Of a DNA stretch of 64,000 nucleotides, positions 1 to 13,300 are shown piece after piece. Numbering within the stretch: position 1 is the stretch's first letter; every line of letters starts with the position of its first letter. The notes under the pieces are model-generated. The model was not told the origin of the DNA. It made no database searches and saw only the letters and a program-made list of their open reading frames with translations. Both the position numbers and the translations under genes were made by a program. The stretch spans positions 10,672,688 through 10,736,687 of the forward strand of contig NC_064048.1 of assembly GCF_932526225.1 (NCBI RefSeq), in the 5' to 3' direction. This DNA comes from Nematostella vectensis (taxonomy: Eukaryota > Cnidaria > Anthozoa > Actiniaria > Edwardsiidae).

Positions 1-1069
1 CATAAATGAAATAATAGTAATGAACAATGAAAACAATGAAACAGTACTTTCGTTATGGCTCAATTTGAAATTTGCCATAATATGAAACATATTTCAAGTT
101 TTTATGTATTATTTTACAGCTCCAGCTCTGCTGTGACTTTGTTCTCTTTGCTAGCCTATGACCTCTACCCCCAAAAGAGATTGGTGTTTGGCACCAAAAT
201 ACTTTTGTCTAAACAATATAATAGCACAAATGGTCTTGTTGTTTACTTTGTGCTTTCAAGTGAAATAATAAATGCCATGAACAATGGAGACCATTATATT
301 ATTGTTCATAATGATGACTCACTTTGTTTAACAGCCATTTTGATCCCAACCCCCATTTACTTTCATGGGTCTCCTCCCCCTCGCCTGGAAAGCCGGTGTT
401 TCTTACATTTAATGCCCCAATCAGTGTTAACATTGCTAATAATTGCTTGAATAATTTTTTTTCTGGTCATACATGTAAAACACAGTGACTCAAATTGCAA
501 TCCCTCATATACATATGAAATCCCTCAGGTATCCTAGTCAACCCTGTAATTTATTTTTCCATCACAAATGTATCGCAATGCATCTTGGGAATTAAGAAGT
601 TTTGAGTTCCAAGGCGACACGTACACAACATTACAAACCCTGCGCGCAAGGTCTAGTTAAGTCATCATTCCCCTTATCTGGAAAGGAAAATAACTTCTTG
701 GATTTGTTTGAGATCTTCACTTTAAACCCGACTAAGCACGAGAGGGTAAACGCCAGTCAAGCATCAGAAAAATACAGAATGTAGTGAACCTTATTATTTG
801 GTTGCATTTCCCGAGAGTCGCATTTGCAAATCAAATAGCAGCACTTTCTTTGTGTTCAAAACATACTCTCCTTGCTTTATGAGTGGTATTTACCACTTAA
901 GATACATTTTTCATCAGCGATAATAACAAATTCATATTCAGATTTTATCTGAATTTGAATCTAGGGTATTGCAGAAATCAAATCTTAATCAAAACCGAGA
1001 GAAGTAAAAAACAGTTCAAGTTAGATTTGCGAAAAAGAATGATGCAAATCGGAGTGGAAAAAGTTAATC
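1..1069. other. AT-rich intergenic sequence, no gene seen
   Basis: Short open frames occur here but none has a recognisable domain, a good start or flanking splice sites. I see no structured repeat in the first kilobase. It is the left edge of the window, so a gene outside could still reach into it. Confidence 0.5.
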
Positions 1070-1960
1070 CTCAATGTTCACCCTTGAGTGGCTGCGCTTG
1101 TGAAATGTCACTAAATGAGTGTGTTTTTCTTATTGATCCAATCTCACCTTGGGTCTGGTCCAGCGCACTTTATAGCTAAATGAGAAAGTTAAACATGACC
1201 TTCCCTGCTTTAGTGGGGTGTTCGAGTACCGTTCTTTTTTTTGCAGGCGAGAGAAGACTGAAAGTGTCTATCAGTTGCACGCCATTAAATGTTATTTTTG
1301 GCTCGAGTTCACACAGTCCATCATTTCACGTTCCTTTGCATGCATTTGCATGCATGTCAATGCACCCGTTCCATTGAATATGACTGATGACTATAAAATT
1401 GATTCCAAATATTTACCCTCAAGTGGCTGCGCTCCTGACACCACATGTCACAAATGATTGTGTTTTTCTTATAGATCGAATACTAATTAGAAAAATAAAA
1501 ATGCCCTTACCTGCTTTTAGGATGTTTAGAGTACCGTTCTCTTTTTGCAGGCAACAGAAAACTGAAAGCGTCTAGTACTTTCCAGCCACTTCATGTTTTT
1601 GCTTGAGTTCACCCAGTCTCACATAGTCTACTACTTCATGTTCCTTTGCTTTCCTCATGCATGTCAATGCACCCGCTCCATTGAATATGATTGATAACTA
1701 TAAGTTAACCCAAAGGTTTACCCTCGAGTAGCTGCGCTCGTTACCCAACATGTCACTAAATGAGTGTGTTTTTCTTATCGAATCTCACCTTGGGTGTGAT
1801 GCAGCACTTTAGAATGAGAAAGTTAAACATGACCTTACCTGCTTTTAGGATGTTAGAGTGCCGTTCTCAGTTTGGCAGGGAAAAAAATTGAAAACCTCAT
1901 TACAAACATCTAGTTCTCCAAAACCACTTACTTTCTTATTGCTTGAGCTCACTCAATCCT
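1070..1960. repeat. Three degenerate tandem copies of a ~310-330 bp unit
   Basis: The block 'gagtgtgtttttcttat' recurs near 1119, 1457 and 1764, each time preceded by a 'ccctcRagtRgctgcgctc'-like segment. Each is followed by 'cctgctttta' plus a 'gtaccgttctctttttgcag'-like stretch near 1205, 1511 and 1839. The copies differ by many substitutions and indels, so this is an old local triplication. The small frames inside it are not supported as genes. Confidence 0.7.
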
Positions 1961-2284
1961 AACACAGAGCAAATGAACCATATCTATTGTTTCATGTTCA
2001 CTTGCATGTCAAATTAATATTCCACTGCAAATACTTGGCCAATTTGGTGCATATTCTAATGGCATAGCTACAACTATTGTCTAGTCTGCTAGAAACTGCC
2101 CAACAAGAGGATGGAGGGAGCCGTGACTGACAATAGTTGGGATTTTTATAGAGCAGAAAATTCAACATGACAACTACCTTCTGTCGCCTTTTCAAGTTAT
2201 TTTCTCAAAATATTTTGCGTTCTTTAACTCTTCGTTCTCTTTCTATACGATGAATATAACTTGTTGTTATTTGTTGTGTCCCAG

Positions 2285-2455
2285 CAGAGCCGTAGGCTCT
2301 TTTTTTTTTTTGAGGGGGGGGGGGGGGGTGGGTGGGCACAACATAGAAACAATAAGAAAATATCGGGGGAGCAGGCACGCCACTACTGGTCATTTCCTTA
2401 GGATTTTTGAAAATACCCACCCCCTGCTACGGCCTTGCCCAGGGAAAAACCCAAA
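2285..2455 (-). repeat. Dispersed repeat, 'gccgtagcagggggtggg' family
   Basis: Read on the minus strand this contains 'gccgtagcagggggtgggt' followed by 'ggaaatgaccagtag', the same signature as the plus-strand copies near 10117, 18717 and 21094. It includes a T run next to a long G run around 2298-2330. It is a short non-coding interspersed repeat with no coding capacity. Confidence 0.6.
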
Positions 2456-2488
2456 CGAGCTTCTGATGCTGCTGGAAAGTAAAAGAGC

Positions 2489-3272
2489 AAAGTTAAGGAG
2501 ATCAAACCAACTGCAAGAAGCAAATGAGCCCATTCAAAAGCAAAGTTAAGGAGACCAAAACCAACTGCAAGAAGCAAATGAGCCCATTCAAAGGCAAAGT
2601 TAAGGAGATCAAACCAACTGCAAGAAGCAAATGAGCCCATTCAAAAGGAAAGTTAAGGAGATCAAACCAACTGCAAGAAGCAAATGAGCCCATTCAAAAG
2701 CAAAGTTAAGGAGATCAAACCAACTGTAAGAAGCATTATGAGCCCATTCAAAAGCAAAGTTAAGGAGACCAAAACCAACTGCAAGAAGCAAATGAGCCCA
2801 TTCAAAGGCAAAGTTAAGGAGATCAAACCAACTGCAAGAAGCAAATGAGCCCATTCAAAAGCAAAGTTAAGGAGATCAAACCAACTGCAAGAAGCAAATG
2901 AGCCCATTCAAAGGCAAAGTTAAGGAGATCAAACCAACTGCAAGAAGCAAATGAGCCCATTCAAAAGCAAAATTAAGGAGATCAAACCAACTGCAAGAAG
3001 CAAATGAGCCCATTCAAAAGCAAAGTTAAGGAGATCAAACCAACTGCAAGAAGCAAATGAGCCCATTCAAAAGCAAAGTTAAGGAGATCAAACCAACTGC
3101 AAGAAGCAAATGAGCCCATTCAAAGGCAACGTTAAGGAGATAAAACCAACTGCAAGAAGCAAATGAGCCCATTCAAAAGCAAAGTTAAGGAGATCAAACC
3201 AACTGCAAGAAGCAAAAAAGCCCATTCAAAAGCAAAGTTAAGGAGATCAAACCAACTGCAAGAGGCAAATGG
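2489..3272. repeat. 53-bp minisatellite, about 15 copies
   Basis: The unit begins 'aaagttaaggagatcaaacc' and ends '...gagcccattcaaaagc'. Starts at 2489 and 2542 give a 53-bp period. Copies are nearly identical, with a few substitutions and single-base indels. Because 53 is not a multiple of three, the overlapping minus-strand frames (MGSFASCSWFDLL...) are just the repeat translated in rotating frames. Confidence 0.95.
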
Positions 3273-3890
3273 GGAGCGATCTTTACTTGATTCAGACACA
3301 CTTTTCGGTTTTGGTAGTGATGGTGAGGCGTTATAAAGACATTACACACAACTGAATCACATTTTTATCGCTCAGCAAATAAATTTAAGTTTTGATTTGA
3401 TTTAAATTATGTAAAGTTTTGATGTCATTCAAATGCGGTTTTCGATATATACTATTGATAATCACGGCATGTTCGAAACACGCCGGAATAAAAAGAAATA
3501 TTTTCATATGTTTCTAGAGCTCCAGTTGTTTTATACCAGATGCCAAAACCTGTATTGAAGACCTCCTCTTCCAACTTGAACTATGGGCACAAGATTGACA
3601 TCGGATTGGTTTACTGTTGGCCATGCCAACCTCCCCCTAGATTCTTCGTAATTAAAAGGGGTGTGGCCAGTTCCACGATACATCAAAGACCAAGCTTGGA
3701 GCGTCAACTCCGGTTTCGGTAGCGTTAGAGTTTACACCCACTTCGATGAAGTTCTAGTCTGCCACAGGTTTGCTACCTTGCCCCGTCCCTTTGCGTGAAA
3801 GCAAAGATTAAGCATTGATTTTTTTTTTGTGTGTTTTGTTTAATTGTTATTTGTTTATTTGATGAAAAAGTTTACGGTGCGGAATTGGTT
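3273..3890. other. Intergenic, nothing recognised
   Basis: No domain-bearing frame, splice-site pair or clear repeat was found between the 53-bp minisatellite and the degenerate repeat that follows. Confidence 0.4.
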
Positions 3891-3894
3891 GGTC

Positions 3895-4225
3895 TTTTTA
3901 ATTGCATTCAGATGATTTTTGTACAAATCCATTAAATGGCAGGTCTTCGAATGCATTCAGATGATTTTTGTACAGGTGTATTGATAGCATTCAGATGGTT
4001 TCTGCGCCAGTCAATTGGTTGGCAGGTGTATTGATGGCATTCAGTCTACGATTGCATTCACGTGTTTTCAGTGCAAATCCATTGATTGGCAGGTATAATG
4101 ATTGCACTCATATGGATTCTGCGCAAATACATAGGTTGAAAGGTCTGCTCCATTGCATTCAGAGGGTGTTTCGGTAAAAATCCATCGGTTGGAAGGATTG
4201 CATTTACATAGATTCCGTGCAAATG
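3895..4225. repeat. Degenerate short tandem repeat ('gcattcagatg...ggcaggt')
   Basis: Variants of 'gcattcagatgatttttgta' and 'aatccattgattggcaggt' alternate about six times. Spacing varies (roughly 40-75 bp) and divergence is high. It is a decayed minisatellite. Confidence 0.65.
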
Positions 4226-4317
4226 AATGCGATAACGTCCCCCGCTGTTTTGGATGCCAGTATCTTCACAGGAAGCCCGACAATGGAAAACAGGACGAAG
4301 AGTAACTTCTTAATCTT

Positions 4318-4390
4318 TCTCCTCCGCAGTTCAGCCACAGGTAACCCGTTCTTTTCCTCCTTTTCTTTATGAGTTGCCTGCGGAGGAGGC
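4318..4390. repeat. Short foldback element, copy 1
   Basis: 'ctcctccgcag' at the left end is the reverse complement of 'ctgcggaggag' at 4378-4388. The middle carries 'gccacaggtaacccgttc' and 'cctccttttctttatgagtt'. The same middle and diverged arms recur at 4831-4915, so this is a MITE-like dispersed element. Confidence 0.6.
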
Positions 4391-4830
4391 TCATTTGAGA
4401 TGAGGCTCGTTCAGGAATAATGTTCCCATAACTTGGCAAAGCAAAAAAACTAACAAGGTTTTATCCTAGATTGGTACCTGCATTAAATACTGACAGATTT
4501 TCATTTGAACTACCATATAATATTTCATAATGTCGCATGAAAACAATCTTATATTCTGACATAGAAATTAAAAGCAAAAATGGCCGTGTGTCTGCAAGAA
4601 ATGAAACAAAAAGCATCAATGAGCTTCCAAGATGTGAAAACTAGAGCGGGTAAGGGAAGTACAGGAAGTGCTACGTTTTTCTATTAAAATCGGCTCCACA
4701 AGATTTTCTACCTTACTAAGGCAAGGATAAATTATTACAGTGACGCTTATAGCCTCGTCGGCAGGCATCTCAAAAAGCAGAAAGAGAAAAAAAGGGATTG
4801 GGTTTCCTGTGGCTTCCTCTCTGCTTCTGC

Positions 4831-4915
4831 TTAGTCTCCCTCCTCTGCAATTTCGCCACAGGTAACCCGTTCATTCCCTCCTTTTCTTTATGAGTTGCCT
4901 GCGTAGGAGACTACG
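4831..4915. repeat. Short foldback element, copy 2
   Basis: It shares 'gccacaggtaacccgttc' and 'ccttttctttatgagttgcc' with 4318-4390. The left arm 'tagtctcc...ctctgcaa' pairs with the right arm 'ttgcctgcgtaggagacta'. Confidence 0.6.
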
Positions 4916-5194
4916 ACGCTTACTTAATGTGAGGCAAGCAACTTGAAGAGCCAAAACCAGTGACGGGAAAAGCACCAAAAGTTCATCCCTTGTTAAAGAT
5001 ACTCTGTCAGGTACACATTTGTTGTTTGTTTTTATTAAATAATTAAAACTAAATAATGTAAAGAGATCTCGAAAACCCCATCTCAAAACAAAATTCTATA
5101 CTTAGGAAACTCAATAGAAAATACTGCAACAGATTATCAAAACCAGCAGAAGGAAATAGATGCTTTTTACTAGGAAGACAGATCTGTCTTCTTA

Positions 5195-5510
5195 GTAATG
5201 GGCGGGAATAATAAAATTGAGCTATTAAAGCTCAGAAAAATTGCAGCTTATGGCAATGAAATACAGCGTTGTTTGCAGTATTAGAATTGCTTTCATCCCC
5301 TGGATCCTTTGATAATAGGCGGAAATAAAAACATTGGTGATACCAGCTATCAAATCCGTTAGCAGCCAAAGGCAGTGAAAATACACCGATTTTTGCCAGT
5401 AAAAATTGCTTTCGAAAACATTATCCCCTGTTAATAGGCGAGAATAACAACGTTGTTGCTGCGAGCTATCGAAGTTGTTATTAGCAGCCAAAGGCAGTGA
5501 ATGAAAACAA
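5195..5510. repeat. Degenerate tandem repeat of ~120 bp, about 2.5 copies
   Basis: Recurring blocks are 'aataggcggRaataa', 'agctatcaaa...gttagcagccaaaggcagtgaa' and 'attgctttc'. They are seen from 5201, 5318 and 5440. The 127-aa minus-strand frame across it is a by-product of the repeat. Confidence 0.6.
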
Positions 5511-8500
5511 ACAGACAACGAAGACAGGTGTATTCGCGAGACGTGTTGTCGACACCTAGATAATTTACTTGTACGAAAACAGGAAGAAGGCTTCACAGAT
5601 AGCATCATGACACGAGCTCGAATACGGACAGATCTTCTTCTAACGAGGGCAGAAAGCTTTTAGCGCCTGATATAATTAAGTTACACGAGGAGCGTGTTTG
5701 ATTAGCCTTGGCGAGAGAAGGGGGGGGGGGGGCTGGGTGACAAATATATACGCTGCACAAACGAACAGTTTTATCAATCCTATATTCTATGATCCTGGTG
5801 CTAGAATAAAGACTCGCGAGCGTAAATGGATTATGGTGTATTGAAAATAAATGCTGAAAAAATGTGTATTGGATTTTATTCGTGAAAGTGAATTGAATTA
5901 AAGGGGTTCATAAGTGATGGTCGTATAGCCATTTGTCCTTCTGCTACCGTCGTTTTGGCCCTGTTATCCACCCCCTTCCCCCTCCCCTCCCCCCCCCCCC
6001 CCCGCAACTATGTTGCGTGCTTGATCAGCCGACTGTTTGTATGAGTGGGAAATGTGACCGGAGGCAATGCTCAAATAGCTGAACGGTATTTGAGAGTTTG
6101 AAGGGAGATAAATACCGAACAGAGAGCTTCAGTCATTAGTGTCATAAAATTGGTAATACCTGGACTACCCTGGCCACAAGTTCTAGTTGGTGTTCACACG
6201 AATCAGAGATGCTATGATACGCTGAAAGAATGCGAGCTAAAAAGGCGGAAGAACGTAAGTGATACAAGTTTGAATCCATTGTCATAAAATTTACATTAAT
6301 TCCAATTTTTCAGAACAAGGATATCTTCTCCTAAGCGCAAGTTACAAACCACCGATGTTCATTTGACGATCGCGTAGTAGTCCGAGGGTGTTTTGCTAAA
6401 CTAAAAGCAATTTAGCGAAGCTCACAGAGCAAAAACAAGTGAGAGATACATGCTCTAAGACCATCGTTATAAAAACTGTACACACGACTTGATGTAGATT
6501 TGGAAAGGATATTATTTTCGGTTGAAGGAATATCAGTGAAAATAAGACTCAAGTAGAGGACAATCAAGCAGTTATCTCACCTTTTCCTTGGCAAACAAAG
6601 AGAGCACAGTGTAATATTTCAAGAAGTATTCACACTCCTATTAAAACACCTGTTCTTCAAAAAGTTCACTATCGTGCGCAGGACTTTGGAAATCAGGAAC
6701 AAAACAAGCTTGTCTGTTTATAAATCAAGCTGTTTTCAAGGAAGATTGGAAGATTATTACGAGGATTACACGCGGTTCATAAACCCGAAAAAAGCTTTGT
6801 AAGTATGAAAAGCGTAAATCCGAATCAACACGGAATATAACTGATATTGCAATATAACTAAAATTGATAGATGTGTTTACGCAATAATTTGAAGAAATAC
6901 CTTTAATTTACGTATATTTTAAATGTCTTTTTACCAAAGCTAAAGCTTAAAATCACATCGCCGTTTTTTTTGTTAAAAATAAAATATGGAAAATCATCTT
7001 AAAAAAACAATTCGCACTACAAGACGCGCAACTATATCTTCTTTTCTTGACAACGTAATACCAGCTTTTATCACTATCAGTTCGTAGGCTAAATATAAAT
7101 TTGAAATTCAGATTCTGTAATCGGAGCCGAGATTAAGGATGGTGTTTGAAGTCGTCTCGTACTAGAAAGTAACCGCGAAAGGCTGCTAACTACCACCATC
7201 TCGCTCTAAGGTGAGGACAAACCTTTAAAGAAAAGCTTTTCAAAAGGTGTACACAGGCTTAAGGTATGGTCAAATCAGTTTTGTATTTCAGTTTTGCGTC
7301 TCTCTTGTAATTTACTTTTACGCAAGGGCAGCGGGCATTTCGGGGGATTGAAATCGCATTCAACCCTCCTGAAAAGATTTATATAAAAAAAAGCTAATAT
7401 AGGATGGGAATCACTGCAGTTTGGGCGGCTCTTGAATGCCATTACCCAAGACAAGTACCAAGCATAGAAAGCTTTTTGCGATATATCCATTGAACTTCGG
7501 ATGTAAAGTATAAAACTTTATGTTTTTTTTCTTTATTTATTATTATTTCTTCAAAGAAACCCTCTTGAGATGCGAACGGCTAACTTGAGCCCTTAAACAA
7601 ATCCTTCTTTTAATCTGTCCGCGTCTTTGATAGTTTCGACAGGAATTAAAAAGTCCTTGGATTTTGCACGTTTTATAACTGAACTTGTTCTTAAATTTTT
7701 CATTGCAAAATTTTCAAATAAAGCGAATTGTAACCAATATTTTATATAAAACCTAAGAAATGCCTGAAAACAGGTGCATTTATTTTCTTTGATTTTATTA
7801 GATTAGCACTGCAAAGATTACTTGCTTATTAAATAAAACAAATTTGTTTTACATAGAAATAATAGAAATCGAAATCTTTGGATATCATTTTAACATGGAT
7901 ATTATTTTATCACTTTATATTTCGTTTCATGAAAAAAAGCGTAAAAAACGTAGTTACGAAAAATGATTGTTCTCATCGCAAGAGAAATTAGTTGAAAATA
8001 CATATATTACTGGAAATATCAATGTTATCAACTATATCAACAATCCTCTCTATCTGATAGAACATAAATACTCATTTTCAAGGTTTTTTTCCCCTAAAAT
8101 AATGAACTCAAAATTGTCATTATTAGTGGTGTTTTGTTGATTTATGTTTTTTTTTTATTCCTTCGTTTATAGCAAGTTGCGTTTATTACGGTCGGATAAT
8201 AGACAAGCTAACGTGGGTAATCTTGACATTCAGTCGGATGTAGGGTTTCTACCGACAACCCGGCGGATTCCTAGTAAAAACATCCGACCCCCTCACAATG
8301 CAAACTACACATGTCTTGGAAGAAAACAACACTAATTTCCTTCTGAAAACAACTGGCTTGACAAAAGGGTAGCTTGACTTGGGAGCTCGACAAATTTTGA
8401 CTGCCAGATAAGAGGATCACGTTTGTTTGGTTTGACATAATTGATGTTTTGTGATGGCGAAGCGGGAGTCGTCTTCAACTTTCTCCCTTTCCAGGTCAAG

Positions 8501-9307
8501 TATTCTATTCTAAAATTTAGCAAAATTTTAGCAATGTTATCTTTTGCTGATTTTTTTTTTTTTTTTTTTTTGCTAGTATGATGTTATTTTTTGTTATTTC
8601 ATTTACGTGTACTTTGGGATATAATTGAAGTTAAACTAATTTTTGTAATGACAAAATGATTTCTTTATCCCCAAATTATATCGACAAAGTCTCTGTCTTG
8701 TTGTGTGCAGCACAATGTACTAGATTATTTTACTTTTTTAAAGAAACAGAACACAACCAAATCTATCAAAGTATTTTCTTTTATTGGTGCATTTTTATGA
8801 GAGAGATTTTTATTACTCGAACCACTCGCTCTCAAATTTGTTCTCAAACAAGCTAAGATCCCTGTTGATAACAACAATGCTTGCACCTTGCTCTATTTTC
8901 ACCCATGACTATAATAGCACGTCAAGTAAAAGGCAATAATTCTACCTAGCCACAAATGTCATGTAAAATTAGTTCCGCCAGTTTGCAAATTTCCTAAAAA
9001 GTATAGAAGTTTATTGGTTGAAACAACCTATGTAACATTATGTAAAGTTATATGTTACCAAGAAAACATCATCATCATCATATTTCATGAACCGCTTGGG
9101 CTATGACCATCAAACTTACAGACAATGAGCACCGGCATGCAAAGAATCGTCACGCCCTATCTTGGGTGTGGTCGAATTAAATATGACGGCACAATGACAT
9201 CATAAATACGATATCTAGCTATTCTTTCAAATATTGCCTAAATTATCAGATATCGAGTTGACAATGTTTTGATTCATTCAGATAAGTCAAAATTAGCCTT
9301 TTGACGG
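5511..9307. other. Long gene-poor stretch; possible non-coding exon with a donor near 6794
   Basis: No protein-coding gene is supported. A G run (about 5719-5732) and a C run (about 5989-6003) are present. Two strong donor-like sequences, 'gaac|gtaagtga' near 6255 and 'gcttt|gtaagtatg' near 6798, follow non-coding sequence and could be 5'UTR exons of the GPCR gene that starts coding at 10375. This is inference only; RNA data would be needed. A poly-T run lies at about 8552-8572. Confidence 0.3.
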
Positions 9308-9850
9308 CTTTACAATGCAAAAAGGCCGTAAAAACGTTTGCAATTATTTTTGTAAGAATTTCCGCCATCTTGGGTCCGCCATCTTGGATTCTAATGATTT
9401 TTGCAAAAGAAAAAAAAATCTGGAATTATTAGCAAAAAAAAGTATTTGCTTGCATGTATTACTGCTCATAGTAATGATAAATGCATAATTTTAGCTTTTA
9501 AAGTGTCATCTAGTAAATCTAGTAATATTTTTAACAACAGCTTTGAGAGAGCAAAATTTACCCACCCCTCCCCCCAAATATCCAAGGTAAAACAATTTTA
9601 TGGCTGCTGTGAAACTTTCACCTAAAGAAACTGAAAAAAATCAAAAGAGCCATTTTAATCTGAGAAACAGGACCAAAATATGAAAAAAAAAATACAACTT
9701 TTTAGGTTTTGGGAAACCTATGTGTAAAAAACGGTTGCCATGGTAACATGGATCGTCTCCTAGGCATGTCAATGGCATCAAAACGTCCGCAGGTAGTTTT
9801 TAGAAAAAGTTATCAAGTTTAGCTGCTATTTTTCAGAAGTTCAGAGGGGA
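9308..9850 (+). repeat. Dispersed ~540-bp repeat, copy 1
   Basis: This matches 15662-16215 over its whole length. Shared landmarks in order are 'acaatgcaaaaaggcc', 'gtaagaatttccgccatctt', 'aaagtgtcatctagtaaat', 'cccacccctcccccc', 'tctgagaaacaggaccaaaa', 'cggttg' and 'aaaacgtccgcagRtagttt'. No coding capacity or clear terminal inverted repeats were seen. It carries two tandem 'tccgccatcttgg' boxes; the other copy has three. Confidence 0.8.
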
Positions 9851-10116
9851 AAGTCTTAATAGGGTTAAAGCCGCATTGTTAATAGATTACTTCCGGAGGT
9901 CACCCGACGGGAACCTCAACCATTAAAAGACAAAAGAATCTTTTAGAATCCGAGATATTTTACAGGCCATCCGCTCTTAATAATCAATCACAGAAACTTC
10001 CAATAGACACACTGCTTTCAATATTGTGATTTTTTCCCGAGTTTTCCGTTAAAAATAATCTGAGATTGTTATGTAATACTGGAGACAATGCAACCTTCAC
10101 TTAACACAAGACACAG

Positions 10117-10200
10117 GGCCGTAGCAGGGGTGGGGCACTGGGGGCATGTGCCCCACTACAACGTTTTTTTTTTATTTTTTATTTTATCATTATTATCATT
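10117..10200 (+). repeat. Dispersed repeat, 'gccgtagcagggg' family
   Basis: It begins 'gggccgtagcaggggtgggg' and continues 'cactgggggcatgtgcccc', matching 21094-21170. It lies just upstream of the first GPCR. Confidence 0.6.
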
Positions 10201-10374
10201 ATTCTATTTCATTTTATCCAGGTTCAATGTAGAGGTCAAGGAATACCAGCAAGAAAATCAGATTTCAAGATCACAGTTAAACGTGACTGTGTCTATTTTA
10301 ATAATGTAACTCATTTATAGGTGATAAGGACTGATTAGCAAGGAGCAAGCCTCTAAGAAATCAATTAAACCAGC

Positions 10375-13300
10375 ATGTCTACAGCACTAGAAACACCTGG
10401 CAACCACACATTGGTCAACCTTAGTTTCTATGGAAACAACTCTTTGGAAAATTCGTGTCCGAATCTTGAAGAGAACTTCGCTGTCCGAGTCGGTGTCATC
10501 ACGTTGTACGTTTTCATGTTCCTCACTTCCATATTAGGAAACTGTCTCATCCTCGTGACCGTGTACCGGACACAGCGCATGCGCACTGCTGTTAACCTGT
10601 TTATTGCCAACATGGCGATTAGTGATATCATACAGCCGGTTTTTGGGGTTCCGAGGGTGGTGGTCGAGGTGCTGTATGGGAGAGAGACCTGGTTGATTGG
10701 AGGTAAGCAGCCATCATCGTCATTATCATCCTAACCATAATCATCATCGTCATCGTCAGAGTAATAATCATTATCATCACCATCATCGTACATCCACATC
10801 ATCGTAACCATTGTCATAATTATCATCATCACCATTATCAACAAACATCATCGTCATCATCATCGATCGACATCGTCATCAGCGTCATAATCGACCTCAT
10901 AATTATCACCATAGTCATCACATCTTCATCATGTTCATCTTAATCTTAATTAGGATCATCTTCATATTCATTATTGTCAACATAACTGACATCGTCATCA
11001 TCATAATCATCACTCTATCATTCATCGTCATTAGCACAATAAATAGATATGTTCATCATCATCATAATCGTCGTTATTGTCGTCATCATCATAACCCTGA
11101 AAGATCAAATCTAAACCAATAATCTTATGTACATTCTCAGGCGCCGCGGGTGCCGTGCTGTGCAAACTCGCGTACTTCGCGCAGGACGTCTCCCTCAGCG
11201 TATCAATCTTCAGCATCGTTGGCATAACAACGGAGCGCTTTTACGCCGTTATGCAGCCTCTCAAAATCTCCTTCCTCAAATCGCACGTGCAAATGCTTTT
11301 ACCGCTGACCTGGGTGATCGCGGTCATCATGCATGGTGTCTATTTCGATGTGTTTCGGATACGCAGAGACCACGTGACTCAAATGATCGTATGTTATCAG
11401 CACTGGGCGTCGCCGCACAGTGCGCTGATTTATTACTCAGTTTTCCTGGCAGGTGAGTCACTGTAATTGCTCGAATAAACACCACACTACTATTGTAACT
11501 ACCTCCCTGCGTAGTTTTGGTTTCCCTGTGTTAGGCCCGGTTAGTTAGTAAGACACGAGTCAACATCAGCCACTCAAGCCCACAAGTCGTAAGTCATGCA
11601 TTATTTCACATTTTCATGTAATCGCTTACATTAGTTGACTTACTTTCTATACTTGAACGTTTGTTTTGTAGTTTGACAGGTTCCTAGAGGATTCATAGGG
11701 GTTTCCTAGTGTTCAGCGTTTTACAAACAGAAACAAGAACGATTTTCGTTCTCTCCAACTTTGAATACCCCCGTAAAACCTGTGCTTGTTAGTCGCACTG
11801 TCAAGACGACAGTTACAACTACGGCGCTTAATCATTTTTTCATGTATGGCGCTTATTTCAACATCTCAAAATAAAAAAAATAACAGGAGTAAAAATCCTC
11901 CCGAAACCATAACAAAGCGAGCTTTCAATAATAAAATGTTGTGGCTTGTAGTACTTTGTTAGTTTTCGTTTATTCCCTTCTAACACACAGCCCCCGTCAT
12001 CATTGAAGCGCGTTTTAGGTGTGGCTTACTTCTAAAAACTGTCTGGGAGGCCACGATAGCTTGCGTCGTTATACAAGATATCACGCGAAAACCATAATAG
12101 GCCTTTAGAAATAAACCTTGATAACACTTTTGGGTGCTTTAACATTTTCAAAGCCTAGCGGGCTTGAAATAATAGGCCTTGATAAGAAAGTCATTAACAT
12201 TTTTGGTTACATTAGCATTTTGGGTTACCTAGTATTTCCCAAGCACAGTAAAGGAGACTACACCGACTTTAAAAATTATTCTGACTATCTCAGCTTTAAC
12301 CAGAAAATGTATTTGTATAGGTGATCATACAGTTTCGAGTTCAATTCTGGATTAATTTGCACAAGTGAGTTTTTCAAAAAGTATCTTAATTGCACGAGCT
12401 GTCTTCGGTGATGTTTTGTCTTTGAATGTAATTGCACTGGTATTTACAACTTTCTGCACTGGTGTTACATGAAAATTGTTCTGCTCTCCGGCAATCATAA
12501 TCGAGAAATTGGCATGTTTATTATTATGTTCTGAACAATTGAAAAAACCGGGACCACTGCTAATATCAGTGATGCTAAAGTGTAACCTAGTCCAAGGTAT
12601 CTTGCCAGGGTCTCGATTGGGATACCTGTGGCTTGTAAGATAGGTCACGGGAGGTCTTCCCAGACCCTACGCTGCCTCACGGTTCATCTCGAAAAACAGG
12701 AAGTCCGGTAGGAACACCTTGGCATAGAATGAATTACAATTGTTAATAAGAGATTCACGCGCATGCGCACTTGCAGGTTTATTTCTCTGGGCCTTGCTGG
12801 CAATCGCCATCATGTACTCCATCATTATCGTCAAGCTGAGACGCAGCCGAGGGTCTGGTCACGCGTGGGTGGTGCGCAAGTCACGTGAGGTCCAGGAGCG
12901 TAAGATCCTACAGGTCGCCCTAGTCATAACTATCGTCTTCTTTGCTTGTTTTATGCCGCAGGTAATACATAGTTATTTACCGGATTGGAGGGCTGTATTG
13001 AAAAAAAGTTTGACAATGTGAGGTTTAAAAAAATGTAACTTCGGCTAACACAATCCAACCTGCAAGCAGGTAATACTTTCCGGCTTTTGAAACTTGAATA
13101 ATTTTTTGCCGCCAAATGGTTTCCGGGTCCGCGACGAAGGAGAGAGTTAGTATCCGTTTTTTTCTTCCTCCTTAATTCCTTCGTTCCTTCCTTCTTTCAT
13201 TTTTTTCGTTAGTTCCTTCCTCTCCCGTCCATTTTAATTTCGATTGTGCTATTTATCGATTGTGCTTTCAATCCTTTTTTTCTTTCTTCTTCGTTTCCCA

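Noticed and set aside
2205-2907. Overlapping 60-99 aa frames in the 53-bp minisatellite
   Set aside because: This is repeat translation in rotating frames; no conserved protein.
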